The position numbers were made by a program, and so were the translations under genes. The notes beneath the pieces were generated by a model, which was given only the letters and a program-made list of their open reading frames with translations, searched no databases and was not told the DNA's origin. Positions 40,564-40,743 of a stretch of 40,743 bases of DNA are shown here, in pieces. The stretch is from Campylobacteraceae bacterium (GTDB lineage: Bacteria > Campylobacterota > Campylobacteria > Campylobacterales > Campylobacteraceae): NCBI GenBank assembly GCA_031274495.1, contig JAISQB010000072.1, forward strand, positions 1 to 40,743. Direction: 5' to 3'. Numbering within the stretch: the stretch's first letter is position 1; every line of letters starts with the position of its first letter.

Positions 40564-40743
40564 CTAGATTTCGTAAAACTTCTCTATCTCTTCAGCCAGT
40601 ACGAAAAAATCGACCCCGTTAGCGTCTCTGTGCTCTTTTAGCTTCTCTTTTGTGCTCTCTTTGCCGCTTCTTAGTTCTCTGGATTTGATGCCATACGAGA
40701 TTGAGATGGCGGCTTCGATGAAGGCGGCTAATCTGTCGCAGTT
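40564..40743 (-). CDS. C-terminal part of a possible HD-domain hydrolase (start outside window)
   Basis: The minus-strand frame is open from the window edge to TAG at 40564-40566 (59 residues). It reads NCDRLAAFIEAAISISYGIK, then a charged helix SRELRSGKESTKEKLKEHRD, then ANGVDFFVLAEEIEKFYEI. The CDxLAAFIEA segment resembles the last helices of HD-superfamily nucleotide hydrolases, but the catalytic HD motif is not in the window, so the assignment is tentative. That the frame is coding is more certain: its codon use and composition are like the core genes. Confidence 0.5.
   Translation of the reverse strand, partial: NCDRLAAFIEAAISISYGIKSRELRSGKESTKEKLKEHRDANGVDFFVLAEEIEKFYEI

Overview
The window is bacterial chromosome from a Campylobacterota (epsilonproteobacterial) genome. 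Evidence for this is the 5S rRNA sequence, the cdsA-dxr pair, the aminofutalosine-deaminase / aroQ / Xaa-Pro peptidase / folK order known from Helicobacter and Campylobacter, an ArsRS-like two-component pair and FolK/NFACT sequences of that type. Core genes are moderately GC-balanced; three stretches (about 116-2690, 26480-31800 and 39743-40563) are AT-rich and/or repeat-laden and look accessory. I cannot name the genus. The flagellar genes expected after folK are not there, which would fit a non-flagellate lineage, but that is inference.

Layout. 1-112: 3' part of 5S rRNA. 116-2690: AT-rich island with a membrane transglutaminase-like gene and, overlapping its stop codon, a small gene broken at a C7 tract (candidate phase-variable locus). 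2694-7478: housekeeping run with a small unknown protein, NFACT/Rqc2-like protein, cdsA, dxr, nhaA. 7647-10637: C4-dicarboxylate TRAP transporter dctPQM. 10869-12653: DctA-type symporter carrying an unusual inserted extracytoplasmic domain. 12697-16957 (minus): ogt, a secreted 17-unit MORN_2 repeat protein, a DUF2167 membrane protein and aminofutalosine deaminase. 17051-20787 (plus): aroQ, Xaa-Pro peptidase, folK, LOG family protein, mnmA, all tightly packed. 21040-22095: NADP-type isopropanol/secondary alcohol dehydrogenase. 22158-23130: a truncated exported protein. 23435-25395 (minus): ArsRS-like two-component system. 25539-26476: small protein plus PhnP-like metallo-hydrolase.

26500-31515 is the most unusual part. 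Four tandem units each consist of a conserved palindrome-plus-minus-10 element, a 170-250 nt leader (with a homologous small ORF in two units), a lipoprotein gene with a near-identical signal peptide, a terminator hairpin, and an oppositely oriented crcB copy that is intact only in unit 2 and decayed in units 1, 3 and 4. Three of the lipoproteins are paralogues of unknown function with a conserved Cys pair; in unit 1 the mature part is a formylglycine-generating-enzyme (SUMF1-like) domain.

31797-38492 (minus) is a copper/silver efflux operon cusF-cusB-cusA followed by cusR-cusS, with a candidate CusR-type inverted repeat upstream, then an MFS transporter. The right end (39743-40563) is a non-coding composite of REP-like palindromes, hairpins and a flanking inverted repeat, ending in the 3' part of a possible HD-domain gene running off the window.
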